This document shows, one piece after another, positions 10,657 to 22,038 of a DNA stretch of 64,000 nt. Numbering within the stretch: position 1 is the first letter of the stretch; each line of letters starts with the position of its first letter. The position numbers were made by a program, and so were the translations under genes. The DNA is from Phytophthora hibernalis. Taxonomy: Eukaryota; Oomycota; Peronosporomycetes; Peronosporales; Peronosporaceae. The stretch is from the NCBI GenBank assembly GCA_012656075.1, contig JAAKBF010000354.1:496001-560000 (forward strand), in the 5' to 3' direction. The notes under the pieces are model-generated. The model was not told the DNA's origin and searched no databases. It saw only the letters and a list, made by a program, of their open reading frames with translations.

Positions 10657-12409
10657 TGGCGGGTGGTCCCCTCAGAGGAGGCAAAGCGAAAAATCGCGGG
10701 GGAACAAAGGGATCGCAGCTGCTTGGCAAGTCCTTCGGAGAGAGCGGGGAGCCACAGCGCACGACAAAGAGCGGAACTCGAGATCAACGTCGAAGTCTCC
10801 CAAAGGCGTGCCGCGGACGACTGGGAAACTGGGCAACGAGGGCGGAGCAAAGGGAAGAAACCTGCGAATACGTGCGTACGGAGACGGCAGGAACAGCCAA
10901 AATCACTCTCTCCTAAGCGCACAAGTGGACACGCTCGGCCTATGAAAGGGGCTGTACAGCAACAACGCTTCGTGCACCAATATCTGCAGGGCCTGCACCG
11001 ACGAGATCAGGTAGCAGCTGGAGAGAGTTGTAGAACGGGGTTTACCGAAACACCGTCGAGGGTGGACAATCAAGAGCTGAAACCAGTCAAGACTAGATTT
11101 CAGAACAATGGCGGAGGCAAGGTCGACATTGAGATATTAACGAGCGAGGAGGACGAGTGTCCAGTGGTAAAGGTCAACCCAGGGATGGATGAAGGCGCAC
11201 CGTTATGTGTGTGTTTGGCACGTGTACGTGGTACAATGGTTAATGTTGTAGCCAATGGACAGTGTAGATGGCTAGCGTTTTATGCAGCGATGTCTAACAC
11301 GGCAGTAGGGATGGAGGCTCCGACAGCGGAGCTAGCCAGTACCGCCAATGCGGTAAAAACAAGAGCTCAATGACATGCTGGCAAATCTAGTGGAAGAAGT
11401 CATTTTACACAGTACAGAGTTGCAAGTGGAGTTGGACGCAGCAGGGATTCAACTATCTCGCAAGAAGCCACAATTTGCGAATTGGCGAATCACTACATCT
11501 CACAACGGAAACCATCGGTCAAATCTTGGGTACCGGCAACGTACGGCACATTTGAAGGCCATGGCGCGCCACGCCAGAGAGACACTGTACGTGCTAGATG
11601 TACATGAGCACGGAATGACCCGGCTCCAGGCTTATGCGTATCAAACGGTGAGAACCCCAGCAGGAGATGAAGTGGAAACGGGGACGGTAGAGACTATGGA
11701 GACAGATGAGGCGATGACGATTCTAGGGGAACTTACGGATGCAGGAATCCTATCGCTCATAATGGTGCTCTGGTGGGAGGACCCACCCCTGCATTGCCAA
11801 GCTGTAGTGTACGAGACCCAGTCATTTATGCGCTATTCAGACGATATGGAGGAGCTCATGACTAAACGTTCAGAAATTCTTAGCAAGAGTGGTAAACCAG
11901 TCCTGGACGAGGAGCCGTACGACCATGGCAAGACAGCACAGGCGGCGGCAAGAACTCTCAAAGCCATTCGCAGGGGCGGCCAAGGAACAGAGGAGGAGAT
12001 CGTCAGCGTCCCACCCGGACATGGTGAGGACAGATCAATGGACATGGCAGTAGAAGAGAGTGAGGATGACACCGACTGCAACCTCATCGGGCACAGGGCT
12101 ACTTTCGAGTCCGGAAAAGGAGATGCTCCAAGTATAAGCAGAGCAGACTACACAGCAGGCGATACTGAAGCTCCAGTTGGGCAGGTCGGCTGGATCGGGG
12201 ATGCAGCACCACCTTTCTCATCTACAGACGCTGACGGGCGATCACCCTACGACGAGACGGCTAGTGACACATCATCAGAGGAAACGCGTTCGAGAGGAGC
12301 AGACGCGAACAAAAGAGCGAACACGGAAGACCCGACGCCAGTCGCGTCTCAAACGGCCTCGGCAGCCTCAGCTCACTGTGGCGAGACCAGATCGTCTCGA
12401 AATGATTAG
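10657..12409 (+). pseudogene. LINE copy 1 ORF2 N-terminal block with OTU-like protease domain
   Basis: The block begins with basic low-complexity sequence containing SLSPKRTSGHARPMKG. A domain resembling OTU cysteine proteases follows: VANGQCRWLAFYAAMSN (putative Cys nucleophile) at about 11250-11300; in the next frame HLKAMARHARETLYVLDVHE; and DPPLHCQAVVYE (putative His) near 11785-11815. The three blocks match the same blocks in copy 2 at 50663-51255. After the OTU region come acidic and Ser/Thr-rich linkers ending at a TAG near 12407. A frameshift near 11370 breaks the domain. Deubiquitinase activity is an inference from the motif pattern. Confidence 0.6.
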
Positions 12410-12608
12410 AGACTCACAGCGGAGAGCGAGGAGAACTGAGGACGTACGTACGAACCAAACCAGTATTTCCTCTTTCTATACGAGGCAAGGGGGATGAGAA
12501 ACAAAAAAACAAGGAAGGCGGAATTCCGAAGATGGGGAAGGGTAGAGCGGAGTAGACGGAACGAGAGGAGGAAAGAGCAAGCGGCCGACAAACGGGGAAG
12601 CACAAAAA

Positions 12609-15600
12609 TGATCGGACGATTGAACTGAGTACAGTCAACGTTCGAGGACTAGCCACGCACCTGCAAAGCCTAAGTCGGAAACTTCACGGGCTTAAGGAAC
12701 AGCATGAGCGCGGCCAAATGGATGCAGTATTCCTGCAGGAAACGCACCTGAACGAGCAGGAACATGAGGCAGCGCAGGAGCAATATGCAGATATGTGGGG
12801 CTATAACCACAGAACAGCAAGTAATTGGTCTCACTGGTCCTCGGGGCCAGATCGACGAGCGGGGTGGCAATATTAATCAACCCGTACGGTTTTCTCACGG
12901 ATGCGAAGCCATGGGGAGTAGAACATTGGTCGGAACGCTTTATCATGATCATGGCCAGTCTGGCAGGACAAACCACGCTGTTAATCAACGTTTACGCTCC
13001 ATCACAAGGAGCAGTGAGGGTGAAGTTCCTGCAGCAGCTAGCAGGTATACAGATGCCAACGGGAGTCCCCATACTATGCGGTGGGGATTTTTATTGTGTG
13101 ATCGAACAGGGAGTCGACAGAGTGGGCGGTGACTCCAGGGACGATATTGGGGCCTAGGAGCTCAGGCACATAGTGGACAAATGGGGCATGATGGACGCAG
13201 GCTATTATAACATACCGACAAGGACCAGGCGTAGGGATATCATGCAGTAAGCCAAGGAGCATCACACTCACACTCACACTCACACGGCGGTCACAGGTGC
13301 GATTGGTACCTCACGCATTGACAGATGGTATCTCAGTGCAGCGATAAAGAAATTACTACGCGGCACTACCACGGATGAGTCACCATGTCACGCGGATCAT
13401 CGGATGGTATTACTCGAATTGCATAAACCCAGCCGTGCGACTCGGATCAAAAAGAGGGCAAAACTCTACCCACCTCCTCTGTACGTGAAAACGGCAATGG
13501 AAAGCATGATATCACAACGACTGTCTGAATTCAGAGAACGGATGGGAGCAAGTGATCGATCGGCAGAACACGCAGTTGGGACCACTTCAAAAGTGACCTC
13601 AAGAAGGAGATGACGGAACTTAAGAAAAATACAAAGCGGGAATGGCCAACGGTTTTCGGCAAAAAAAATACGCCGAATCAAGCAAAAGTTAGGAGCCAGA
13701 GACGCAACAACACACGAAGGTTTGGCAATCAGACGAGATTTACTTGATCAGCTGTCCACAGTGCAGGAAGGGAGAAGGCGATGAGACGCAGACTGTTGGT
13801 AGCAAAAGTGCCTGGAGCTCAAAGGCGAGTACGCGACACTTCTTCCGGCGGATCCGTACCAAATACGGCGACATTGTGATACCGAGGTTGAAGCAACGAG
13901 AGGGTAAACGGCAGAGGAACGAACATGACAAAGCCGACATATTGGCGGACTGTTGGGAACCAATCTTTAACCAAGAGGCAGAACAGAAGCTCCCGATCAA
14001 TGAGTATGTGGAGAAGTTGGCAGCGAGGTGGCCGCAGACAGATCTCAGTGATCTAGATGAGGCGATTACAACCGAGGAGGTGAAAAAGGCAATACGAAAG
14101 TGCAAGAGGGGTAAAGCCTGCGGCCCTGATGATTTCAGCAACGAATTCTACCTGGATCATGCGGACCAGCTAGTACCCATACTAGCCAACTTACTCAATG
14201 ATTGTCTAGACTCGGGACAGACACCAGTCTCCATTGTGGAGGCATACATATTCAGCATAAGTAAGGGTGGGGACACCAGCAACCCCCTGTAATATCGACC
14301 GATCGACTTGTTGAATATGGATTTCAATATTTTTACTAGGATACTTGCTTGGAGGGTACGGAAGTATATTGACAAACTGGTACATACCACGCAGTGTGGC
14401 TTTATACCTGGGAAGACGATTCATGAGGTCATCGATCTATATGAGGCAGTCAGAGCGGTCTGCAAGTATGGTGATACGCTAACGGATGCCCAGGTATTAC
14501 TCCTAGATTTCGCAAAAGCGTATGATTCTTTGGACCGAGCATTTCTACTGGCGATTTTGAGGCGTAAAGGTTTTCCGCCCATGTTTTGTGACATAGTGGC
14601 AGCAATTCATGGTAACACAACTGTCAAGTTTATGGCAAATGGGGAATTTCCAGGGCGGTGATGGTGACAACAGGAATACGGCAGGGGTGTCCGTTGGCAC
14701 CATTACTTTTCATCTTAGCGGTAGACCTGCTATATGACGAGATTGACCAGGAACAGCGGATCGCTGGTATCGCATTGGACAGTCAGAGGCCCGCTGAAAC
14801 TCTGAAAGTCGCAGGATACGCTGATGATACGGCAATTTACATTGCACACAGCAGCATGTAAGTCGAGGCAATCAAAGCAGTTGGAAGATTCTCAGCCGCA
14901 TCGGGGTTGACGCTGAACGAGCACAAATCAACGGCGATCCGGTTGGGGAATGCTCAAACCCCAAGGACAGCACGACCGAAGAATACAGACCAGACACCGG
15001 CCACGACGAACGCGGATCGGAGGCGGTTCGGGTAGAGGTGCAGCCCAGCGTGCGATATCTGGGCCACATAGCTGGAGAAGGCAACACAACGGAGGAGGCA
15101 TGGACGAAAGCAATGGCAGCGCTGCGGATTAGTCTGGCGCTTGTGGAGGTAAAGACCAATACCGTCCAGCAGAGGGCGACTATAGCGGCGGCTATCATAA
15201 TCACCAAGATGCTATACGGGGCTCGACATGCCTGGCCCACGGACACCATAGTAAAAGAGGCGGACCTGAGCATCCGCAACTTCATTTGGAACGCGTACTT
15301 TGCAGTCCCAGAGCGTACACCAAAAGGATGGGTACAGGCAGCTCTGGCGGAACAAGCGCCAAGGCACGGTGGGTTGGGAATTCCCAACATAGCGGAAGAA
15401 CTAACTACAATGAGTGCGATGGTGGTTGGGGGTGGGCGCTGTCCAGCAACAGAGCCAAACATGTGGTTGGGAGTCTGCTCATCACAAGAGACGGAGGAGA
15501 GCCGTCTCATGTGCGACCGCATGAAAGTGGTAATCATGGCAGACTTACTCAGTCACTCAGGACGACAGGACGGTGGTGGGTAGAACGACATTTTGCAGAA

Positions 15601-16386
15601 GCATGGACAGGGGCGGAGACACGCGAAACCACAGTCAACGCATTGCGCCTGGTGTTACGACTGAAGAATGGAGCCAGAACCACATGGGGAAGCAATGGCC
15701 TAACGGTGCGGAGCAGTGGAGAGGCGAAATTGGCCCTGCAAAAGTCAATGACAAGCAGAAAAACAGTGGGGGCACATCTTACATGATGCGATACCCACGA
15801 TCGGGCTCAGAGAACTATCCTGGTGGAACGACGGGGAACACATGTGAACGCGAGCAAGTACTATAGGCTGATGAGGGCTGATGGACAACGGACATTGGAG
15901 GACATAGCACTTTGGAGATACGAAGGCAACGGAGCCGTGACCTTCCCACCAAGGGAGCAGATGCTACCACTCACTAGCGCGAATGCCTTTTTGTTTAAGG
16001 ATTGGGTGATTAATGTCATGGCCAACATACCGGAATTGATCACTAAACCGGCAAGTGCTCAGTGGCTTAGGGTTCATCATGGGCTAGACGATACACATAC
16101 TATTTTTGAGGTAGTGAGCGGCGACAGCGGGCAAATACAACACACGTGGGCCTCCATGAAGACCATCATCGACAGAGGCAGCAGAATCGAAGATGTAGTG
16201 GCGGCCAGGCTTGAAGTCAGATCTGCGCATTTGCGGATAACTCGACTTAAAGAGCTAACCAAGATGCTGCCGATGTGGACTGGCAAGCGAAAGTGGCGAC
16301 AAACCAGAAAGCAGTACAAACTTCTGATCAGAGCACGAAAGCAAGACAAGATCGCTAAAGTGGAAAGAGGGCTACAAGAGAAATGA
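12609..16386 (+). pseudogene. LINE copy 1 ORF2: AP-type endonuclease and reverse transcriptase, broken
   Basis: The endonuclease begins with TVNVRGLATHLQSL and carries the metal-binding motif FLQETHL (about 12733), WSERFIMIMASLAGQTTLLI, a changed GGDFYC where GGDFNC is usual, and CHADHRMVLLELH near 13400. The reverse transcriptase follows: RGKACGPDDFSNEFYL, TRILAWRVRKYID, TTQCGFIPGKTIHE, LLDFAKAYDSLDRAFLLAIL, TGIRQGCPLAPLLFILAVDL, and the catalytic box AGYADDTAIYIAHS at 14812-14850. In-frame stops (for example TAA after SNPL near 14291) and frameshifts show it is dead. The downstream thumb/linker runs to 16386 with no recognised domain. Confidence 0.83.
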
Positions 16387-16414
16387 GAGGGAGCATCCTA
16401 CAATTGCCAAAGCA

Positions 16415-17469
16415 ATGAAGAAACTGGATTGGCGCAAAGTGCACTCAATGGAAGGTGTAACGGCGTATCAAACCCAAAACATACTACGGCTGAAACACAA
16501 CCGATTACAAATATGGAAGGAGAAAGAGACAGGTTTCCAATGTACTGTGGAACACTGCAGAGGAACAGACTGTGGTGGAACGGCCCATTTAATTTGGACT
16601 TGTCCAGAGGCGATGGCCGCTTGGAAAATGACGATAAGGATGTGGGGTAAGCGACTGGAGGAGAGCAGACCCTCTGGGGACACTGCAATTGATGAGGTCT
16701 TCCGCTTCAGGCTCAAACAGGTTCCACCGTGGCTCGTAGAATGGGGTGGCTCTCAACCAGACGAGATATGGAATGATCTGTACGAGGTGACAAATCAGCT
16801 TTGGACGATTAGCTGTGCAGTTACCATCACGCTCATCTGGCGGCGGCAAGTCAAGCAAGTCCACCCGTCTGGGTTGAAGCAGAAAACGATGCAAGAGGAG
16901 AGACTAGTGCAAATACAGGCGATCCTAGAAGCGGGGTTGCGATACAAACTGCAGTTTTTTCGCTTACTCCCTCTTCGGTCGGCAAACTACTAGTGGCAGA
17001 GGAGATCTGTCGGCAATGGCGACAGCGGGAGGAACGGAAAGACATACAGTTTACGCAACAGGGAGAGCGGCTCGGTTTTTACGGTGGATCACGGGGAAAC
17101 CCGGGGCCAGGTGGAAGTGGTAGCGTCATTGTTGAACTCACAGACGATAGAGCAACGGTAGTGTGGGCGGCGTCAACAGCACTGAGTCATTAGTCGACTA
17201 CCAACAACGTGGCGGAAATGATTGGGCTACACCGGATGCTAAGTTATGCTGTGCAGCGACGATGGACGGGAATGCACGTTATCGGAGATAGTGCGTTGGT
17301 GCTCAACATGATGAAGAACAGAAAGAAACCGAAAGCGACCAAATTGCTCAGCTGGTATAGAAGAATTCGGAGATTAGCCGACGAAGGTCAAGTGGCCAGT
17401 TGGACGCATCATTACAGGGCGACGAATAAGATGGCGGATGGTTTGGCAAATATCGCCATGGATATCTAA
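16415..17469 (+). pseudogene. LINE copy 1 ORF2 C-terminus with RNase H domain
   Basis: 16415-16990 encodes the C-terminal region (KLDWRKVHSMEGVTAYQTQN, QCTVEHCRGTDCGGTAHLIW), a zinc-ribbon-like Cys/His stretch seen before RNase H in this family. RNase H follows: GFYGGSRGNPGPGGSG at about 17073, then NNVAEMIGLHRMLSY, HVIGDSALVLNMM and HHYRATNKMADGLANIAMDI. The first catalytic Asp is replaced by Tyr (FYGG instead of FDGG, the form in copy 2). A TAG near 17192 interrupts the domain. The second acidic residue (NVAE) and GDSA are present. Confidence 0.8.
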
Positions 17470-18137
17470 ACAAGCGTGATGGTCACGAGGGGCATGGACG
17501 TGGGAAGACATGAAGTATGGCAGATAGTGAACAACCATTTGCAAAATGACATTGAATCATGGATGGAACAGAAGAGAGACGGGTGGAAGAGGAGTAGGAG
17601 AGATAGGATAGGGACGGGCAGAGTGAAGGAGGAGCAGTCCTTTCCGACTGAATTGTGCGGGCTGCCAATTCAGAAAGGTGCTTAGAGTTCTTGTTCGTCC
17701 GAACAAAGTAACTCAATACACATTATTATTAACACTGGGTACAGCGGAGTGGCTGAAACACCGTGAAGCGGTCATCGAAGAGGTGCGTAACGAGGTGCTG
17801 CTGCTTGCCCCTGTTGCTGTGGCCGGCAAAAAAGAAAGCGCTCCACTGTGGACGTCGCAGGAAGGCTCGTAACGAAAGAACGGCTGATGGCAGGCGCATA
17901 CGAGTAGGTAATTTAGACCGTGCCACTAATTGGTCCAGCTAAAATCCATCCTAAATGCACCTCTAAATTTCGGCCCTCGTAACTTTTACGTATCCTCAGT
18001 CCACAAAAATATCACTGGATAGATCTATTCTTCTTCTTGGTATCTATCAGTTTGCGTACGAAGAATTTGGCTTATAACGGTAAATTGTGCGATGATTTCG
18101 GAGCAGCTTTGAAACCGTGCCATAATTGGCATTTTAC

Positions 18138-18520
18138 CTTACTTGAAGTACATTTTGCTGCCCGAGCCCCCTGACCTCGATGAAAAGCGGCTGGAAGACC
18201 TTCGGAAGCTGCAGCTACGAGTGTCTGAGGAAATTTGTCTCGACCAAGAAGAGAAAACAACTCAGACATCCAGTACGAGCTACTTTCAGCCTCGCCAAAT
18301 TGGCTATCAGATATCAGGTTCGATAGGTAGCATATTAACTCCATACGTTTTACTACTACAGTAGTAGTTACCAAGTCGGTAGCCTGATTTCGTATCAGAT
18401 AAAGCAGTGTAGCAGGTGTGTCAGGTATCATTTAGGACAGGTTAATCTGTACAGAGCAGGGTAAAATACATTGCATAAAACATCCCAAGTCATGTATCAT
18501 GAAATGGACCATTTCAAATG
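18138..18520. other. Short flank between the pogo-like element and the left inverted arm
   Basis: A plus-strand frame from 18143 reads KYILLPEPPDLDEKRLEDLR then LQLRVSEEICLDQEE and ends at about 18364. I do not recognise it; it could be the edge of a gene or element disrupted by the pogo insertion. The reverse complement of the 7569 motif lies at 18438-18453. Confidence 0.3.
18438..18453 (-). repeat. Candidate right terminal repeat paired with 7569-7584
   Basis: Reads as the reverse complement of TGTACAGATTAACCTG, one mismatch from the left partner. No target duplication was found. Confidence 0.25.
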
Positions 18521-18692
18521 GTGAACACGTGAAAGGACCAAACTACCGGTAAGCTTATCCGACGAGGTCAAAACTTTGTTCGTGTTAATTAGGAACCTAC
18601 CAACGAGCCAAATACCGGTAGCCCAAATATTGGAGCTGCGGTCGTTACAGCATTGTGGTAAAACTACGATTTATAAGGTCGTCATAAGGTCA

Positions 18693-19978
18693 TCACTGCG
18701 ACGACGGCAGGTTTGCGGACCCGTCGTAGCTTGCAGAAGACTTCCACACGGTGTCAGCACTGTAGTTCGAGAGGAGCTGCGAGCAGTTGCTCATCTGCAC
18801 GGGGTGGAGACGAGCTCAGCCTCGAAAGCCGTCGCGTCCATCTTCGGAGCGTTCACCTCGAACGACTGGTCTTGCAGGTAGCAGCACACGAAGTCGTGGA
18901 AGTGGTTGTAGGCAACAATCCGCTCCTCCTGGCTCATCTTGGCGGTGCGCTTGGTCGTTCCAAAGATCAGTTGGCGAACTTCGGTAGGGGTGCTAAGACA
19001 CAGATCACGCGAGGAGAACACTGGGCGGTACTCTTCCGGAATCACGCACGCATCCAAAGGCTTGATCGCGTCCGGCGTAAGAGAGACACCGTCACTGGAG
19101 CTGGAGCTGTTGCCAGTAGCAATGGTGTCAGCCGTGTTCACGATAGACGTGACGAGAGGAGTGACGATGTAGATGGGGTCGTCGATGGCGTGGATGAACA
19201 TCAGCACGGACAGCAGCACGTTGGAGATGACATTGCTCATCGTACCGAAGACGGCCTCCACGCCAGCCATGAGGCCACCGATCACAGCAAAACCGGTTCC
19301 GACCATCAGCACGGTCTCGGCAGTGAACTCGGCTGGGTGGTGCGTAATGTGCAGCAGCAGACCGCCGGCCATGTTCTCGCCGGTCTCCTTCGGGTCTTCC
19401 TTGATAAGCGTCCACAGCGACTTGATGTTCTCGCCGAAGTCCTTGAAAAAGGTGAAGACCTGCTTGGCTCCGACGAGCGGGTTGCGGATCGTGTTGACGA
19501 CCCACTCAATGGCGTCGGCGATGCCCTGAGCGAAAGCAATGAGGGTATCCGACGTGAAGTCGACGACGTCCTTGAGCGCACTCTTGAGCCGCTCGTTCCA
19601 CGGTAGCTTACTGTTCATCACCTTCTTCTGCTTCCGCTCGATCTTGAAGTAGTCCCACAGCGTGTTGTTCGGGTGGCTGAGCAGGTACGCAGACATGGCT
19701 GCGTCGGCGGCATTGGCCTTGAGCTCTTCATCGGACAGGTCGTCTTGCTCTTCGGTGAAATTGACGACAACGGGGCAAACGTTGTAGACATCGCCCGTGG
19801 TGCCATTGGCAGATACCACAGCGGTGGAGTTCAAAGGGGCGACGGTGCTGGTATTCGAGGGCACCACCGGACTGGTGGTCGATCCGACCACGACGCTGCC
19901 TCGCAGAGAAGTGTCCGACGTGGTCTGCGCCGCAGAGACACAGGCGAATAGCGCGAGAAGAAGAGAGGAGTGCCACAT
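18693..19978 (-). pseudogene. Secreted protein gene, left-arm copy, truncated by a 1-bp deletion
   Basis: From ATG 19978 the product starts MWHSSLLLALFACVSAAQTT, a typical signal peptide, then a Ser/Thr- and Asn-glycosylation-rich stretch. The conserved body includes TEEQDDLSDEELKANAADAA, LWDYFKIERKQKKVMNSKLP and FFKDFGENIKSLWTLIKEDP. Two hydrophobic segments follow at about residues 222-245 and 250-285. Compared with 40975-42261, a run of five C is four here (near 18800), so the frame ends at 18791 after 395 residues instead of reaching the TGA-equivalent at 18693. The family is not recognised. The right copy is intact. A sequencing or assembly slip in the C run is an alternative. Confidence 0.8.
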
Positions 19979-20630
19979 GAGATCGAAGAAACAAAAGTGG
20001 TTGTGAGACGGAATGAAGCAGAGACCCGTTGTCAGTGGACGTGCACGGCTTCATACAATTGAACATGACTCCCCAGCGAGTGGAGCCGGTGACGAAACGC
20101 AGCGGGCACTGTAGTCTCAGACTCTTAGAAGGTGGTGGAGGACACGAAATGAAAACGCACAGCAAAAATCTGATCTCAAATTGCGTCTGTCACGGCGGAA
20201 GTGAAGCTTGCATGCAGATGATCAGCCAATTTGGCAGGTCTTCACGTTGTACCACAACAGCTACGATCCTTGAATCGTCCAAGTGGGTCACCAAGATTAA
20301 TGCCTATCGTGTACCACAATCTTGGTGCTTGCGGGCAACAAGTACTCTGGACGTCGGAATGGCTGAGCTATGTCGATCTCAAGCATTCTCATTGGAGCAA
20401 AGCACCAGCCGACCAGAGGGAAATTCACTTTTGGCGTGCAGTAGCCCATACAGAAAAATGCTGCTCGGATAACTCGAAAGAGACGTTTTTCGTGAAATCT
20501 CCATCGGCACGAAGTCCCGGCAACCGTTGCTGTGCACCATGCGCTGGTCGTAACTTACGACTCCTAAGCGGTCTCTAGGTGACAGGCGCTGCGAGCAGCC
20601 TGTGACGTTACGGTAGGTGGTGCGGTTCAT

Positions 20631-20837
20631 TCAATGTACTACATTGACGAGTGAAGCGATACCTGGTTTGTCGTTTACCGGAGACTACGGTTTCCGGTAA
20701 ATGTACTGTAATACAGTACAGTACGTTTGTCAGAAGGCTAAGCTTTCCATTGATACATCCCACGTGAGAATCTCACAACGGTGCGAGATCTACACAAGAA
20801 CCTAGGCCTCCTAGGTCAATTATATTCGACCTGGTCG
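20631..20837. repeat. Cluster of short perfect hairpins upstream of the secreted-protein gene
   Basis: Six consecutive inverted repeats sit within about 210 bp: TCAATGTA/TACATTGA, TTTACCGGA/TCCGGTAAA, TGTACTGTA/TACAGTACA, GTGAGA/TCTCAC, CCTAGG/CCTAGG and TCGACC/GGTCGA, each with loops of 1-9 bases. The same series is preserved in the right arm (40113-40321). Confidence 0.7.
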
Positions 20838-20916
20838 AGTCAATATTACATGCTTTAAGGGGTACATGCGACATTAAAACGTTCGAGCTGTATTTTTATA
20901 ATACAGCTATAAATAT

Positions 20917-21982
20917 TGTAGCTGCAGATGTTTTTGCAAAACGGGCTATTTAAACTGAGTTTTGCAAATATGCGAAGTCTTAATTACGACTTGTCAGCTT
21001 TATTAAAATTCTGTTGTATGCCAGTACAAAGAGAATTACAGCCAGACGCTAGAATTAAAGCCAGTGAATCCGGAAATGCCCTTTCAAAAGCGCATTTCCG
21101 ACCCAATTCATCCAAACAGACATGAACAACTCAGCAGTTTAGATTAAGTATCAGGCAACCGTTGGATAGAAAACCAGCTAAGGAGACAACCCGCTTGGCT
21201 GACGAAGCACGTTTAGCTACGTAAACACCCCGTTATATTATTAGTATTATAATACTTGCAGGAGCTACAAGATCATCGTTTGACAATGTCAACAACGAAA
21301 CGTATCGCCCTTGACAATCTGCCACTTTACCTCAAGAAATGTTAAGCCATCGCAAGAGCTGTTGTAAAGCGGAGTATTATTGCTCTACGCCAATGCGTTC
21401 ATTAAATGTTTCTTGTCTTAGAAGATCAAAGCTTGTTACAGTATGCAGATAACTAGAATAGCCAATAAAGAAAAAATCGCAGCATACCGCTCTATGAAAG
21501 TAACGATCCAGTGCCCGAGACCAAACGGAACAATGTGATTCTGGAGCCCCGAGGGCGGCGTGCAGTTGCCCTCGCTGTTATTACGGCGATCTTCACCCCC
21601 ACTTGGACCGCCCCACAACCACCCACGAGAACGTCGTATGCCGATGGAAGCCCTATACGATACGAGAGGCGCGTGGCGTCAGAGCACTTGCAGGCCTCGC
21701 GGATAGCCGCATAGACGTAGCACGTAGTATGACACTTCAGCAGACTGTTGTACGAATATAGAGAGCAGGTTAGTCGACGCCGGCGGCGCGATCTCCGCGG
21801 AGCTTCCGCAAGGAAGGAGGCAGGTCGCTTTTACGCACTTCGTAAAAGAATATTCGTTGTAGTAGGTAGTAAATAAAGCAAAAAATAAGGCTCTGTTTTA
21901 CCCAGGGCGACAAGTCGGTTTTAGAAATGATGAAGTCTGAAATAGAACTCTAAAATAGAGGTAAAAATATATGCAAACAACA
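20917..21982. mobile_element. Insertion resembling a solo long terminal repeat
   Basis: The right arm lacks this 1066-bp segment, so it is an insertion (or a right-arm loss). It begins TG (TGTAGCTGCAG) and ends CA (CAAACAACA), with ATAT directly on both sides. AATAAA-like signals lie near its end. No gene was found, only short frames. TG...CA ends with a short target duplication suggest a solo LTR, but the second LTR or parent element is not in the window. Confidence 0.5.
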
Positions 21983-22038
21983 ATATATGTTTTCAAATGT
22001 ACTTATATAATATTTGCTTCATGTTGACATATTTTAAT

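Larger units (their letters stand above)
10657..17730 (+). mobile_element. LINE retrotransposon copy 1, 5'-truncated, with 15-bp target duplication
   Basis: AACACTGGGTACAGC occurs at 10642-10656 and again at 17731-17745, a clean target-site duplication inside the outer transposase. The 3' end carries a short ATT-repeat tail. The element encodes ORF2 domains in the order OTU-like, AP-type endonuclease, reverse transcriptase, RNase H, all on the plus strand. It lacks ORF1, which the related copy at 47911-57323 has, so it is 5'-truncated by roughly 2.3 kb, as is common for LINE insertions. Confidence 0.88.
7933..17907 (+). pseudogene. Pogo-like (DDE_1) transposase, interrupted by two nested elements
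   Basis: Start at ATG 7933. An N-terminal CENPB-like DNA-binding region reads LRTLFRLVKRAQDGDQLGPR then PGPKPLVSIELENDLAEWV. The first catalytic Asp is in VFNMDETSF at about 8445. The frame is cut at the TA at 8498-8499 and resumes exactly at 9945 (AVRGSANVWRKETKPSFHMT). The second Asp is in PVVLIVDNSSTH near 10215; the third is in LFQPSDVALFKPYK near 10385. The LINE then interrupts at 10656, and the C-terminus resumes at 17746 (EWLKHREAVIEEVRNEVLLL), ending at a TAG at 17905-17907. Besides the two insertions there are small frameshifts near 7970, 8240, 10040, 10130 and 17830, so it is inactive. Confidence 0.82.
7713..18134 (+). mobile_element. Outer pogo-like DNA transposon, split by two later insertions
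   Basis: The ends are inverted repeats flanked by TA: the left reads TA then AAATGCCA at 7711-7720 and the right is its reverse complement at 18127-18136. The inner similarity continues as ATT(C)GTGGCACGGT once a short extra stretch on the left is skipped. TA target sites and a CENPB/DDE_1-type transposase (7933-17907) identify a pogo/Tc1-mariner superfamily element. Removing the inner pogo (8500-9942) and the LINE (10657-17730) with their target duplications leaves about 1.9 kb, a normal length for this class. Confidence 0.75.

Noticed and set aside
13258..13285. CACACT microsatellite in the LINE endonuclease region
   Set aside because: Simple-sequence expansion within a dead element; not a CRISPR or regulatory array.
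18713..19606. Long plus-strand frame (297 aa) opposite the secreted-protein gene, and its counterpart at 41347-42081 (minus)
   Set aside because: It is antisense to a signal-peptide-bearing gene, has His/Arg/Asp-rich composition without a domain, and exists only because GC-rich codons keep the opposite strand open.
19907..19915. RXLR-type effector motif in the secreted protein
   Set aside because: The only similar string near the signal peptide is SLRGS, which lacks the required Arg-x-Leu-Arg spacing, and there is no dEER.
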